DNA of 64,000 nt from Constrictibacter sp. MBR-5. GTDB taxonomy: Bacteria > Pseudomonadota > Alphaproteobacteria > JAJUGE01. The DNA lies in the NCBI RefSeq assembly GCF_040549485.1, contig NZ_JBEPTK010000003.1, positions 558,001 to 622,000 on the forward strand, given 5' to 3'. A program made the translations under genes and the position numbers. The notes beneath the pieces are model-generated. The model ran no database searches. It worked only from the letters and a program-made list of their open reading frames with translations, and had not been told where the DNA came from. Position 1 is the first letter of the stretch. Every line of letters starts with the position of its first letter. Below, piece after piece: positions 36,307-45,959 of this stretch.

Positions 36307-36789
36307 ATGTCAAACTACATTCGTCTTTCATTGATGGTCGGTACATCCGTTATTCTGATGTTTGGAATAACATATTTGGAGAGCTTCCAGATCATTGATC
36401 ATGCATATTTTAGTGAAACACGCGTGTTCGTGGCATTGTTGATGGGCGCCACGATGGTTGTGGTCATGATGCTCTACATGCTCGGGATGTACCCCAGCAA
36501 GGCTGCTAACATTTCAATATTTTTGGGCGCAGTTCTTGTATTCGCAGGATTGCTTTATCTGCTTCGCAGCCAGATCACGGTCGATGATGTTGACTATATG
36601 GAGGGGATGATCCCGCATCATTCGATAGCCATCTTGACAAGCGAACGGGCCCAGATCACCGATCCGCGGGTTCGCAAGCTGGCTGACGAGATCATCAAGG
36701 CGCAACGGCTCGAAATCGCCGAGATGAAGGCGTTGATCGCCGATCTCGAGGGCGGTCCTCCGGCCACACCGGAAATCGACGGTAACTAA
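36307..36789 (+). CDS. DUF305-domain membrane protein
   Basis: 160 residues with three hydrophobic N-terminal helices (about 8-26, 40-60, 68-86) and a C-terminal DUF305 segment: 'YMEGMIPHHSIAILTSERAQ' with the paired His104-His105 and Met-rich surroundings typical of putative metal (Cu) binding. This short-helix DUF305 form is often encoded in copper-resistance islands. The first two thirds of the gene are AT-rich and use rare codons such as ATA and TTG, unlike the flanking genes, suggesting separate acquisition. The ATG at 36307 follows 'AAGAGGTG'. It faces the metal/redox block on the opposite strand. Confidence 0.85.
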   Translation: MSNYIRLSLMVGTSVILMFGITYLESFQIIDHAYFSETRVFVALLMGATMVVVMMLYMLGMYPSKAANISIFLGAVLVFAGLLYLLRSQITVDDVDYMEGMIPHHSIAILTSERAQITDPRVRKLADEIIKAQRLEIAEMKALIADLEGGPPATPEIDGN

Positions 36790-36903
36790 ACCAGAATTGA
36801 GCGGTAGGCGGCCGGGGCTGAACGGCGATTGTGGCGCCAACCGCACGACACGAACGGCCCCTTGGCCGGGAATCGAGATGCCCGACCGCAAGCGGCGTGC
36901 TCC

Positions 36904-37368
36904 TCACATGCGATGCGGCCGGTATGCGATCCCATTGGCCAGTTGCAGCTCGCGTACATAGCGAACGATCGAAGCGATGTCCTCATCGCTCATCTGCGGC
37001 TGCGCCGGCATATTGCCAAAGGGCCAGTGGTGCTGCGGCACGCCTCGTCTTGCGGCGGCGAGAAATGCGGCATCCCCGTGGTGGCCGGGGTTGTAGATGT
37101 CATGGACCAGGGGCGGCCCTTTGTCGGTTCCGGCGGCGTTACGGCCGTGACACAGCGCACAGTTGGCGTCGAACGCCGTCTTGCCTGCGGTGGCGATAGG
37201 CGAAAGCTTCGGCACGGTGACCTCGATTGTCGTGTCGGGCGACGGAGGCGCGAGGACTTTCCAACCGACGAGCGCCACCCCGGCGGCGACGACGCCCATA
37301 ACCAGGACCGCCGGCAGACTGGGACGACGCCAGCTTCTGGGACCGGTGCGCTTACGTTTTCCTGTCAC
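36904..37368 (-). CDS. Membrane-anchored class I cytochrome c
   Basis: 154 residues: an N-terminal basic stretch and a single uncleaved-looking helix (about 18-38), then a monohaem cytochrome c domain. The haem site is Cys70-Ala-Leu-Cys73-His74, and the distal ligand is probably Met120 in 'FGNMPAQPQMSDEDI'. The C-terminal helix 'ASIVRYVRELQ' is standard. It is likely anchored to the periplasmic face. It is the last gene of the leftward block and follows the beta-propeller gene by 77 bases. A role as electron acceptor or donor for the metal or Rieske proteins of the block is inferred. Confidence 0.88.
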   Translation of the reverse strand: MTGKRKRTGPRSWRRPSLPAVLVMGVVAAGVALVGWKVLAPPSPDTTIEVTVPKLSPIATAGKTAFDANCALCHGRNAAGTDKGPPLVHDIYNPGHHGDAAFLAAARRGVPQHHWPFGNMPAQPQMSDEDIASIVRYVRELQLANGIAYRPHRM

Positions 37369-37445
37369 GGCTCACTTCTTCCGGCAACAGATGGTCTGGC
37401 ACAACCCCGCATCCGCACCGCCTCTTTGAGAGGAACAGCGCGGGA

Positions 37446-38522
37446 TCATCCGCCTGCGCCCTGGACCATTTGATGGCCCTTGCCGCCGATCGGGATGTCT
37501 CCGAGAATTTCGAGATTCCGCTGGTCGATCACCCAGATCTTGGGCTGCTCGGCGCTGGAGATGTAGAGCTTGCCCGTCCCGCGCACTACGGCCAAGTGAT
37601 AGGGGGCCGGAGCCAGGGAAGCGCTGCGATCGGCACCGGTACCGAGATCGACGGCGACCACCTTGTCGTCGCCGAGGGCGGCGACAAAGAGCGTTCGGCC
37701 GTCGTCGGACAGATCGATCCCGTGGAGGGTCGAGCCAATCGGAATCGTCTTCACGACCTTCCGGTCGCCGACGTCGAGGACGGAGATCGTGCCGTCCTCC
37801 ACGTTGTTGACGTAGAGAGTGGCGCCGTCGTCGGCCAATACGACATGCTCGGGGCTGCTGCCGACCACGGCGTTCGACCGGACGATCCACCGCGTCGTGT
37901 CGACCTCGCTGACCGTGTCGTTGCCGGCATTGCTGACGAAGAGCCGGTCACCGTTGGGGCCAAAGGTCGCGTAATTGGGCAGCGGTCCGGTCGCGACGGT
38001 AGCGACCAGCTCATAAGATTCCAGGTCGATGGCGCTGATTGCACCGTCATTGGGGTGGGTGACGACGGCGAACCGGCCGTCGGGGCTGACCGCAACGTGA
38101 TGGACGGCACCGGGCACGTCGATGCGCCGGACCACGGACCCGTCAGCGGTCTGGATCACCGAGACAGTGCTGACGCCCGCGTCGGCTTTCGCATTGGCAG
38201 GCGCGGCGCCGTGGTGCGCAGCGTGCTCGTCTTCGGAGACGCCCGCCGGCTTCGCCACCGCTTCGCTGTCCCGCGCGCGCGTCTCGAAGCTGCCGGCGAT
38301 CAGGAACCGACCGTCAGGCGTTCCGGCGAGACCGTGAACGGCCGCGAGACCGCCTATCGTGCCGACGATCTCGTCCTTCGCGGCATCGATGGCGACGATT
38401 CTGTTCTCGCCACCGAGAGGTACATAGACGAGGGGCTCGGCCATGGCGGCTTGCGCTCCCAGCACCAGCGGCATCAGCAGCCCCGTCCACGCGGTCGTCC
38501 GAAGGATTGATATGGCTTTCAT
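37446..38522 (-). CDS. Secreted YVTN/YncE-type beta-propeller protein with His-rich insert
   Basis: 358 residues with a signal peptide (about 1-28, 'GAQAAMAEP'). Seven or so repeats follow the 'V-x-x-I-x-V-G-x-x-P-H-x-x-x-x-x-P-D-G-x-x-x-x-V' pattern: 'GLAGTPDGRFLIAGS', 'HVAVSPDGRFAVV', 'YATFGPNGDRLFVSN', 'HVVLADDGATLYVNN', 'GIDLSDDGRTLFVAA'. Between the second and third blades is a His-rich loop, 'EDEHAAHHG', not typical of the family and a candidate metal site. It lies 42 bases after copA. Propellers of this type occur with periplasmic oxidoreductases; the function here is unproven. Confidence 0.82.
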   Translation of the reverse strand: MKAISILRTTAWTGLLMPLVLGAQAAMAEPLVYVPLGGENRIVAIDAAKDEIVGTIGGLAAVHGLAGTPDGRFLIAGSFETRARDSEAVAKPAGVSEDEHAAHHGAAPANAKADAGVSTVSVIQTADGSVVRRIDVPGAVHHVAVSPDGRFAVVTHPNDGAISAIDLESYELVATVATGPLPNYATFGPNGDRLFVSNAGNDTVSEVDTTRWIVRSNAVVGSSPEHVVLADDGATLYVNNVEDGTISVLDVGDRKVVKTIPIGSTLHGIDLSDDGRTLFVAALGDDKVVAVDLGTGADRSASLAPAPYHLAVVRGTGKLYISSAEQPKIWVIDQRNLEILGDIPIGGKGHQMVQGAGG

Positions 38523-38564
38523 GGCTTTAGGTTCTCCATTTCGAGAGAGAATCGGTGACCTTCC

Positions 38565-40928
38565 CTAGATCTTGACCGAACGCAGGCGCAGCGCGTTGCC
38601 GACAACGGACACGGACGACAGGCTCATCGCCGCGGCCGCAAAGATCGGCGAGATCAGGATGCCGAAGAACGGGAACAGCACGCCCGCCGCCACCGGCACG
38701 CCAGCGGCGTTGTAGACCAGGGCAAAGAACAGGTTCTGCTTGATGTTGCGCATGGTCGCGCGCGCAAGCCGCCGCGCCCGGACGATGCCGCTGAGGTCGC
38801 CCTTCACCAAAGTGAATCCGGCGCTCTCGATCGCCACGTCGGCGCCGGTGCCCATGGCGATCCCGACATCGGCCTGCGCGAGCGCGGGCGCGTCGTTGAC
38901 ACCGTCTCCCGCCATGGCGACCTTGCGGCCCTCGGCCTGCATCTCCTCGATTATGCGTGCCTTGTCTTCGGGCAGCACGTCGGCGCGGATCTCGTCGATG
39001 CCGAGGCGCGCCGCCACCGCCTTGGCTGTGCGCGCGTTGTCGCCGGTCGCCATAACGATGCGGAAGCCTTGTTCATGCAGCGCCTTCAGCGCAGCCGGAG
39101 TCGTCTCCTTGACCGGATCGGCGACCGACACGAGGCCGGCGATCTCCGAGCCGACGATGACGAACATCACCGTCTCGCCCTCGTCGCGCCGGGCATTCGC
39201 GGACTCCGAGAGCCCGCCGCCGTCGACGCCGAGGTCGGCGAGCAGCTTCGCGTTGCCGAGCGCCACCGGCTTGCCGTCGACGACGCCCTTCACCCCCTTG
39301 CCAGTGACCGCCTCGAATTCCTCGGCCTTGGCCAGGGAGATCCCGCGCTCCTCGGCTCCCGTGACGATCGCCTCGGCGAGCGGGTGCTCCGAGCCCCGTT
39401 CCAGGCTTGCCGCCAGGCGCAGCACCTCGTCCTCGTCATGCCCGCTTTCCGGAAGGACGGCGACGAGCTTCGGCTTGCCAACCGTCAGCGTGCCGGTCTT
39501 GTCGACGATCAGCGTATCGACCTTCGCGAAGCGCTCCAGCGCTTCGGCGTTCTTGATCAGCACGCCGGCCTGCGCGCCCCGGCCGGTCGCCGTCATGATC
39601 GACATCGGCGTGGCCAGGCCCAGCGCACAGGGGCAGGCGATGATCAGGACTGCCACCGCCGATACCAGCGCGTAGGCGAGCGCCGGCGCCGGCCCCCAGG
39701 TCGCCCAGACGACGAAGGCGACGATCGCGATCGCGATCACGGCCGGCACGAACATGCCGGCCACTGAGTCGGCGAGCTTCTGGATCGGCGCGCGCGAGCG
39801 TTGCGCATTCGCCACCATCTCGACGATCTGGCTGAGCATGGTGTCGGCGCCGACGCGCTCGGCCTCGATGATCAGGCTGCCCGTACCGTTGATCGTGGCA
39901 CCGGTCACCTTCTCGCCCTCGACCTTCTCGACCGGCACCGGCTCGCCGGAGATCATCGATTCGTCAACCGAGGAGCGACCCTCTATGACGACGCCGTCGA
40001 CCGGGACCTTGTCGCCCGGGCGCACGCGCAGCCGGTCGCCGACCTCGACCTCCTCGAGCGGGATCTCTTCCTCCCGCCCGTCCTCCCGGATCACGCGGGC
40101 GGTCTTCGCGGCGAGGTCCAGCAGTGCCCGGATCGCCGAGCCGGTGCGCTCGCGCGCGCGCAGCTCCATCACCTGGCCGAGCAGCACCAGGACAACGATC
40201 ACCGCGCCGGCCTCGAAATAGACGCCGACATGGCCTTCGGCGTCGCGAAAGCCGGCGGGAAAGATGCCTGGCGCGAGTACGGCGACCACACTGAAGAGAT
40301 AGGCCGCGCCGACGCCCATGCCGATCAGCGTGAACATGTTGAGGCTGCGGTTGATCACGGACTTGACGCCGCGCACGAAGAACGGCCAGCCGGCCCACAG
40401 GATGACCGGTGTACCCAGGATGAGCTCGATCCAGAGCGTCGTGCGCTCGCCGAGGACGTCGCGGACGACGCCGAGCCCAACGAAGGGACCCATCGTCAGC
40501 ACCAGAAGAGGCACGGTGAGCACGGTGCCGACCCAGAACCGCCGCGTGAAATCGACGAGCTCGGGGTTTGGTCCCTCGTCGGCGGCGGGGTTCCCCATCG
40601 GTTCCAGCGCCATCCCGCAGATCGGGCAGTCGCCCGGCCCGTCGCGCACGATCTCCGGATGCATCGGGCAGGTGTACTTCGTGCCCGGCGGGACGCTCTC
40701 GACCGGCGCGCTCGCCGGCTCCAGGTATCTCGCCGAATCGGCCGCGAACTTGTCGTGGCACCTCTGCGAGCAGAAATGGTAGGTCTCGCCCTTATACTGC
40801 CGGGTCGGCTTGCCTGCGTTCAACTTAACCGTCATTCCGCAAACCGGATCTTTTGTGGTTCCACTTGCAACAAGGTCGGGCACATCGCGGTGATGGTGGA
40901 TGTGATCATGATCCTGGGGCTTATTCAT
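38565..40928 (-). CDS. copA: Copper-type P1B ATPase with YHS and heavy-metal-binding domains
   Basis: P1B-type metal efflux pump of 787 residues. The N-terminus is His-rich ('HDHIHHHRD'). A YHS domain ('DPVCGMTV', Cys30, Cys53, Cys57) and a heavy-metal-binding domain ('[10 protein letters not shown]', Cys87, Cys101, Cys104) replace the usual HMA domain. Eight helices follow with 'ACPCALGLA' in the sixth, 'DKTGTLT' phospho-Asp, 'SEHPLAEAI' nucleotide site, and '[10 protein letters not shown]'. The 'CPC' motif with Cu-type C-terminal helices ('[11 protein letters not shown]', '[15 protein letters not shown]') indicates Cu(I). The ATG at 40928 (GAGG upstream) is preferred; a GTG at 41015 is an alternative. 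Confidence 0.93.
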   Translation of the reverse strand: MNKPQDHDHIHHHRDVPDLVASGTTKDPVCGMTVKLNAGKPTRQYKGETYHFCSQRCHDKFAADSARYLEPASAPVESVPPGTKYTCPMHPEIVRDGPGDCPICGMALEPMGNPAADEGPNPELVDFTRRFWVGTVLTVPLLVLTMGPFVGLGVVRDVLGERTTLWIELILGTPVILWAGWPFFVRGVKSVINRSLNMFTLIGMGVGAAYLFSVVAVLAPGIFPAGFRDAEGHVGVYFEAGAVIVVLVLLGQVMELRARERTGSAIRALLDLAAKTARVIREDGREEEIPLEEVEVGDRLRVRPGDKVPVDGVVIEGRSSVDESMISGEPVPVEKVEGEKVTGATINGTGSLIIEAERVGADTMLSQIVEMVANAQRSRAPIQKLADSVAGMFVPAVIAIAIVAFVVWATWGPAPALAYALVSAVAVLIIACPCALGLATPMSIMTATGRGAQAGVLIKNAEALERFAKVDTLIVDKTGTLTVGKPKLVAVLPESGHDEDEVLRLAASLERGSEHPLAEAIVTGAEERGISLAKAEEFEAVTGKGVKGVVDGKPVALGNAKLLADLGVDGGGLSESANARRDEGETVMFVIVGSEIAGLVSVADPVKETTPAALKALHEQGFRIVMATGDNARTAKAVAARLGIDEIRADVLPEDKARIIEEMQAEGRKVAMAGDGVNDAPALAQADVGIAMGTGADVAIESAGFTLVKGDLSGIVRARRLARATMRNIKQNLFFALVYNAAGVPVAAGVLFPFFGILISPIFAAAAMSLSSVSVVGNALRLRSVKI

Positions 40929-41030
40929 CGCCTCGTCCGGTTTATCGGCTGTGTTGACTTTGAAGTGCAGCGGCTGCGGGGAGCTGAAATAGCGCTTGGT
41001 CGGCTTCCGTTTCACGGCGAAGCGGCACTC

Positions 41031-41366
41031 TCAATCAGACAACAGGCGCCTGCGCTTCTCGAACTCCTCCTGATCGATCTCGCCGCGGGCGAAACGTTCT
41101 TGAAGGATATCGAGCGGCCGCCTGACTGAAGGCGATCCGGCGCCGTGGGACGTCCCGCCACCCAGCCACCGGACCGCGAGCAGGATCACCAGAATCAACC
41201 CGCCCCAGAAAAGGATCATCATGAGGGAGCCGAAAAACATGTGTCCCCATCCCCAGTCCCAGCCGGAATGCCAATAGGTCGGCCGATCTGCCGCGGCCTG
41301 TGCCAGCGCCGGCAGCGGCGCCGAGGCTGCCGCCGCTGCCGGCCCAACCGCTTTGAGTCGTTTCAT
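41031..41366 (-). CDS. SHOCT-domain membrane protein
   Basis: 111 residues: an N-terminal signal-like helix (about 5-25), a Trp-rich linker ('YWHSGWDWGWGHM'), a second membrane helix (about 45-67), and a C-terminal SHOCT motif 'PLDILQERFARGEIDQEEFEKRRRLL'. Small proteins of this build are common in copper and silver resistance clusters, but their role is not known. The ATG at 41366 has a strong GGAGGG ribosome site; a longer reading from 41426 lacks one. The gene lies about 100 bases before copA in the same direction. Confidence 0.85.
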   Translation of the reverse strand: MKRLKAVGPAAAAASAPLPALAQAAADRPTYWHSGWDWGWGHMFFGSLMMILFWGGLILVILLAVRWLGGGTSHGAGSPSVRRPLDILQERFARGEIDQEEFEKRRRLLSD

Positions 41367-41617
41367 CCTCAAACCCTCCATCGCGCGACCGTGACGGGCA
41401 CGTTCCGATCTTGGAAGCGAGTTCATCTGCTCAGACGCGCCGGACTTGGACGCATTACAGTGCTGCGCTCTCTCGAGTCTGAAGCGTCAGCCTCATGCAG
41501 CCGCGGCGGCGGCCGCAGGGCCGTCTCGCCGATCATGATGAGGCTCACGGTGACCGTCGAAGCCGGCTGAGCCCGCTGTTCACGCAGCCATGGAGAGAGG
41601 CGCTTTCGCTGGCGAGG

Positions 41618-41956
41618 TCATCCTCTCTCTCTTCGGCCGCTGCGCGCGGCGAAGAAGTTGTAGAGTGGGCCGAAGACCAGGGCCACGTACCAGCCGTAGG
41701 CGAAACTCTCGGCCAGCCCGAGAAGGAAGCTCGGCCAGCTGAGCCAAGTGAAGCCCGGCAGCAGCCGCAGCCAACTCTCATACATCGCCTTCCCGGGGAA
41801 CAGGAGGTCGAACCCGACGCAGAGGACGAAAGTGACCGCGAGGAACAGACCCAGGCTCATACCGAGCGCGATCACCGGGATCCGGGGCGTGGCCTGGACT
41901 GGCAGGGGCGTCCCCGAGCGCAGCGCGATGCTCGGAGAAGTTTTTGCATCAGCCAT
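41618..41956 (-). CDS. DUF5676 family membrane protein
   Basis: 112 residues with a short cytoplasmic start, a helix with 'ALGMSLGLFLAVTFVLCVGFDLLFPG', then 'SWLRLLPGFTWLSWPSFLLGLAESFAYGWYVALVFGPLYNFF'. This matches the DUF5676 family, small two- or three-helix proteins typically found beside YHS and DUF305 proteins and metal ATPases. The ATG at 41956 overlaps the end of the YHS-protein gene by eight bases. Transport or chaperone roles are guesses. Confidence 0.82.
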   Translation of the reverse strand: MADAKTSPSIALRSGTPLPVQATPRIPVIALGMSLGLFLAVTFVLCVGFDLLFPGKAMYESWLRLLPGFTWLSWPSFLLGLAESFAYGWYVALVFGPLYNFFAARSGRRERG

Positions 41957-42299
41957 GGCTATTCTCCAGCCGCAGTTGCGGCCCTTGAGCCGCCGGCCCG
42001 ACGTACTGCTCGGGTGCGGCTTCGAACATCTCCCGGCAGTCGCGTGAGCAGAAGTAGTAGACGCTGCCCTCATGGACGCTCGGCTTCGCCGCAGCGGTGC
42101 TGACGGTCTTGCCGCAGACGGGATCCACGTCCTCGGCTGGAGGAATCCACCGCAAGGTACCGGCTCCCCGGCTCTGCGGGTTTCCACCGTCCCGCTCGGC
42201 CTTGCCGTGGCCGTATCCCATGACATGGGCACCGCAACCGAAGCGCAGCATCACGAAGATGACCGCCGCCCAGATCAGAAAATAGAGAAGCTCGCTCAT
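41949..42299 (-). CDS. Membrane-anchored YHS-domain protein
   Basis: 116 residues. One N-terminal membrane helix (about 3-20, then 'GCGAHVMGYGHG'), a linker, and a YHS metal-binding domain: 'VDPVCGKTVSTAAAKPSVHE', followed by 'YYFCSRDCREMFEAAPEQYV', with three cysteines placed as in the CopA YHS domain. It probably hands Cu or another soft metal to the pump or to the redox proteins of the block. The ATG is at 42299. Its stop overlaps the DUF5676 start. Confidence 0.85.
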   Translation of the reverse strand: MSELLYFLIWAAVIFVMLRFGCGAHVMGYGHGKAERDGGNPQSRGAGTLRWIPPAEDVDPVCGKTVSTAAAKPSVHEGSVYYFCSRDCREMFEAAPEQYVGPAAQGPQLRLENSHG

Positions 42300-42461
42300 G
42301 AAACTGCATCCGACATTCTCAGCTTCCTCGGAGGATCGAGAACGGGTGGCGACGCCGTACTCACTTTTGACCCTGCAGCCCGTATAGACGGTGCGATACG
42401 GTGATCGTTACAGTCGGCCGCGTGGGTCCGTCCGAATTGGGCAGGCTTCAAGTCCGCCGCG

Positions 42462-43025
42462 CTAACCGATCCGGACGGTCGTATCGGTGACGAACTCATA
42501 GGGCGGCACTTGCAGATTGAGCGGGGCCGGGCCGCGACGGACGCGCCCCGCGGTATCGTAATGGGAGCCGTGACAGGGGCAGAACCAGCCGTCCCAGTTT
42601 CCGACCGGGTCGCCTTGCCGCTGGCCGAGCGGTACACAGCCGAGATGCGTGCAGATCCCGACGACGATCAGCCACTCCTCCCGCACCACGCGGTCGCCGT
42701 CGGTCTGGGGGTCGATCAACTCATTCAGATCGACCGCGCGGGCCTCGGCGATTCGCTCCGGCGGTCGGTGATCGATGAACACCGGCTTGCCGCGCCATTT
42801 TACGGTCACGCGCTGGCCGGGTTCGATCGGTGCCAGATCGACCTCGACGGAGGACACGGCGAGGACGTCGGCAGCGGGATTCATGCTGTCGATGAATGGC
42901 CAGAGGGCAGCGGCGCTGCCGACCGCGGCCACGGCGCCCGTGGCCAGGTACAGGAAATCACGGCGGGTGCCGGCGCCGTCCGCCGACCCGTCGTAATAGC
43001 GGCTGGAAGCGACAGTCTCGGCCAT
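42462..43025 (-). CDS. Solitary Rieske iron-sulfur protein (bc1 type)
   Basis: 187 residues resembling the Rieske subunit of cytochrome bc1. A twin-arginine-like start '[17 protein letters not shown]' covers residues 20-36 with an uncleaved anchor. The [2Fe-2S] ligands are Cys125, His127 ('CTHLGC'), Cys149 and His152 ('CPCHGSHYD'), with disulfide Cys130-Cys151. '[19 protein letters not shown]' and 'NLQVPPYEF' are typical of PetA. No cytochrome b or c1 genes lie beside it. It may be an alternative Rieske swapped into bc1 under stress, or may work with the nearby cytochrome c. The ATG at 43025 has AGGAGGAAG. Confidence 0.92.
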   Translation of the reverse strand: MAETVASSRYYDGSADGAGTRRDFLYLATGAVAAVGSAAALWPFIDSMNPAADVLAVSSVEVDLAPIEPGQRVTVKWRGKPVFIDHRPPERIAEARAVDLNELIDPQTDGDRVVREEWLIVVGICTHLGCVPLGQRQGDPVGNWDGWFCPCHGSHYDTAGRVRRGPAPLNLQVPPYEFVTDTTVRIG

Positions 43026-43462
43026 TGCTCTTCCTCCTGTCGGTGCCATGGTAGCGTCCGACGTCACGGATAAAGACGCGGCTCGAAGCACTTTCTTACG
43101 GCGGGTCCTCCCACCGCCCCGGAGCCGCGCGTCGACCTGGCGGAACCAAGGAACCGCGTCGGCCATGCGTGCGTGGGTGGGAAGGACGCACGCCCCAGCT
43201 GTAATGCGTCGTCCTCGGCGACGTCAGTTAGAGACGGTGAAGGCAATCTGGCCTGTCCGGAGAAACCGGCATGCGCTGAAGTGCATGCGGCAACGGGCTC
43301 GGCAGGCTTTCAGTGCCGGAAACCGTCGGAGGCCGTCGCCCGGCATCACTCCGGCTCTTCGGGTGGATATCCGAGGGGAAACGTCCCGGCGGATCCACGA
43401 CGAAGTCATCAGAGGAGCATCGGCGATCCTCGCCTCGCCGATTTGAATGGAGGAAAGACACC
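43026..43462. other. Divergent intergenic region between Rieske and PRC-barrel genes
   Basis: About 440 bases with no supported gene. Short frames open on both strands have no motifs or ribosome sites. The region must carry the promoters of the leftward metal/redox block and the rightward PRC-barrel gene. I see no clear operator. Confidence 0.5.
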
Positions 43463-44262
43463 ATGCATACGTCTCGACTTGTCGCTTTAGCCTTCGTCGC
43501 CGCCGCCGGCGCTCCGCTGGCGGTCCGTGCGGCCGATGTGGAGAGCCTGCCGGATGGAGCCTCTCAACAGGGCAGGTGGCGCAGCAATGTCTGGCAGACC
43601 TGCGGGCGTTCGAGGATGAGCTTGCAGGTGTCGGGTTCGGCGTCTTGGCGCCAACCGGATACGGCACAGGGTACGGCAGCTACGGTATGGGCTATGGCAT
43701 GTCCGGAACGCCGCGGCAGAAGATGCAGTCGCTCCGCGACGCCGCCTATGTCTATGCCTTCGACGGCGACGAGCAATCCTGCCAGACAGTGCTCGCGTCA
43801 ATGCGCCAGGTCTATCAGGAGCACCAGAAGCTGGTCGGCCCCGAGAGCGACGACCCGGATGCGCGGAGGACTTGGCGTCGCGCGCACCTGGCGCAGGCGA
43901 CCCCCGTCACGGAGATGGACCGCCTGATGCGCGCGGATATCGTCATCGGCGCCGACATCCGCACGCCCCAGGACCAGGAGCTGGGGGAGATCGAAGACGT
44001 CGTCTTGGATCCGGCTCGGCAGACGATCGCCTACGTCCTGGCCTCGCGTGGCGGCTTCCTCGGTTTGGGTGGAGAGCTTGTCGCCGTTCGCTGGTCCGAT
44101 CTTCGCGCCTCGACAGACCATGAGATCTATGTGCTCGATGCGTCCCCTGAAGCGTTCGCAGCAGCGCCGAAGGTCGAACGGGGGAGCTTCGATCAGACGT
44201 CGGGCGACAACTGGCGCAGCACTCTGGATCAGTACTGGGCTGGTGTCGTTGGGAAGCGGTGA
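43463..44262 (+). pseudogene. PRC-barrel domain exported protein, frameshifted after the signal peptide
   Basis: A good ribosome site (GGAGGAAAG) leads to ATG 43463 and a clean signal peptide, 'MHTSRLVALAFVAAAGAPLA', ending in 'VRAADVESLPDG'. The rest of the protein is in a different frame. From about 43555 'WSLSTGQVAQQCLADLRAFE' continues to a PRC-barrel domain ('ADIVIGADIRTPQDQELGEI', 'LGGELVAVRWSDLRAS') and stops at 44262. The shift corresponds to one missing base (or two extra) near 43550-43560. Either the gene is broken or the assembly has an error. The intact product would be a ~265-residue periplasmic PRC-barrel protein of unknown function. Confidence 0.75.
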
Positions 44263-44593
44263 GGCGACGCCGCTCTGGGGCAGGCGGCGTCCACCACCTA
44301 TCAGGCAGGAGCGATCTCGCGCTCCAGTTCGGGATCGCCTCCAGGATGTCGCGATTCGAATAGCGCAGGATCGCCGTCGCGCTTCCTGCCCCTTCACTAC
44401 GGTGGGAGGGACCGCCCTTCTCGGCCGTCCCGGTCGCGCGGGCCGTTCCTTAGGCTGAACGGCTGCATTCTGCCGATGACGTCCGCCGTCGGGTAAGTTC
44501 CCTTCCCGTCGAGGCGGCGGCGAATCTGATCGATGCCGGCCCGGTCCGGTGTTCCCACGCCACAAATTAGCCGAACGTTCGGAGTTTCACGCT
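44263..44593. other. Intergenic stretch between convergent genes
   Basis: About 330 bases between the PRC-barrel stop and the permease stop. No gene, RNA or strong hairpin is recognised. Open frames here are antisense shadows without motifs. Confidence 0.45.
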
Positions 44594-45907
44594 TCAGTGA
44601 TCGGCGTGCGGCTTCCCGGTAGTCCAGCGTGATAGGAAGATTCGCTCATACGCGAAGACCGCGGTGATGGCCACGACAGCGATGACCACGATGAGCGGGT
44701 CGGATTGCAGTTTCGTGGCGCCGAAGACGCCGAGCACCAGCGTGTCGAGGGCGATGGCCGTGACCAGCACCCAGCCACTCGCGCCGATCTCCTGGCGCAG
44801 CCGGCGGAACACGCCCCAGTGGATCAGGATGTCCATCACCAGATAGAAGAAGGCGCCGAGCGAGGCGATGCGGCTGAGGTCGAAGAACACCGTCAGCAGC
44901 CCCGCGATCACCACCGTGTAGACCAACGTGTGCTCGCGGATCGGACCGGACATGCCGAAATGGCTGTGCGGAATCATCTCCATCTCGGTCAGCATCGCCA
45001 GCATGCGCGAGACCGCGAAGACGCTGGCGAGCAGACCCGAGGCGGTGGCGACGACCGCGAGCGCGATGGTGAAGTAGAACCCGTAAGGACCGAGCGCCGG
45101 CTCCGCCGCCTCTGCCAGCGAATAGTCCTTGGCGGCGACGATCTCGTCCAGCGAGAGACTCGAGCCGACCGCGAACGCGACGAGCAGGTAGACGACCACG
45201 CAGATCGCGATGGAGAAGACGATCGTGCGGCCTACATTGCGGTGCGGATCGACGATCTCGGCGCCGCTGTTGGTGATCGTGGTGAAGCCTTTGAACGCGA
45301 GGATCGAAAGCGCGATCGACGCCATAAAGCCGGCGATCGGGATGGTTTCCGGCGAACCGGATGCCGGCGCGAACGCAAACCCGCTGGCCGCGAGCGCCGC
45401 GATGCCGAAGACCGCGATGCCGCCGATCTTCAGGAACGCCATGACCACCGAGAACAGGCCGACGGAGCGGTTGCCCGATCTGTTGACCAGGTAGGCGAAG
45501 ACGATCAGCCCGACGCCGAGCACTGGTACAAGGATACTACCGGCATCCAGATTGAATGGCCTGAGGACATAGGTGCCGAAGGTGCGGGCGACGAGGCTCT
45601 CGTTGATCACCATGGAGAGCGCCATCAGCAGCGATGCCGCCGCCGCGACCGCGCCGGGCCCATAGGCCTTCTGCAGGATCATCGCGATCCCGCCGGCTGA
45701 CGGGAAAGCATTCGACATCTTGACATAGGTATAGGCGCTGAACCCGGTGACGATCCCGCCGGCGACGAAGGAGAGCGGGAACCAGGGTCCCGCCAGTTCC
45801 GCGATCTGCCCGGTGAGCGCGAAGATGCCGGCGCCGATCATGACGCCGGTTCCCATCGAGACGGCACCGGTGAGGGTGATGCTGTTCGCCTGGTAATCGG
45901 ATTTCAT
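44594..45907 (-). CDS. APC-family amino-acid permease
   Basis: 437 residues with about twelve hydrophobic helices. 'LTGAVSMGTGVMIGAGIFALTGQIAELAG' is the APC helix-1 motif, with the unwound 'GAGIFA' substrate site. 'YVKMSNAFPSAGG', 'AFKGFTTITNSGAEIVDPHRNVGRTI' (helix 6 and following loop) and 'SRMLAMLTEMEMIP' are also typical. It transports amino acids or polyamines with protons; the substrate is not deducible. The ATG at 45907 is preferred to an upstream in-frame codon because it fits the helix-1 distance. The K+ channel gene lies upstream on the same strand. Confidence 0.88.
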   Translation of the reverse strand: MKSDYQANSITLTGAVSMGTGVMIGAGIFALTGQIAELAGPWFPLSFVAGGIVTGFSAYTYVKMSNAFPSAGGIAMILQKAYGPGAVAAAASLLMALSMVINESLVARTFGTYVLRPFNLDAGSILVPVLGVGLIVFAYLVNRSGNRSVGLFSVVMAFLKIGGIAVFGIAALAASGFAFAPASGSPETIPIAGFMASIALSILAFKGFTTITNSGAEIVDPHRNVGRTIVFSIAICVVVYLLVAFAVGSSLSLDEIVAAKDYSLAEAAEPALGPYGFYFTIALAVVATASGLLASVFAVSRMLAMLTEMEMIPHSHFGMSGPIREHTLVYTVVIAGLLTVFFDLSRIASLGAFFYLVMDILIHWGVFRRLRQEIGASGWVLVTAIALDTLVLGVFGATKLQSDPLIVVIAVVAITAVFAYERIFLSRWTTGKPHADH

Positions 45908-45959
45908 CGTGTGCCCGTCTGTCTCGGTTCCGGCGTGGCCCGGAAAGGTGTCATGGATG

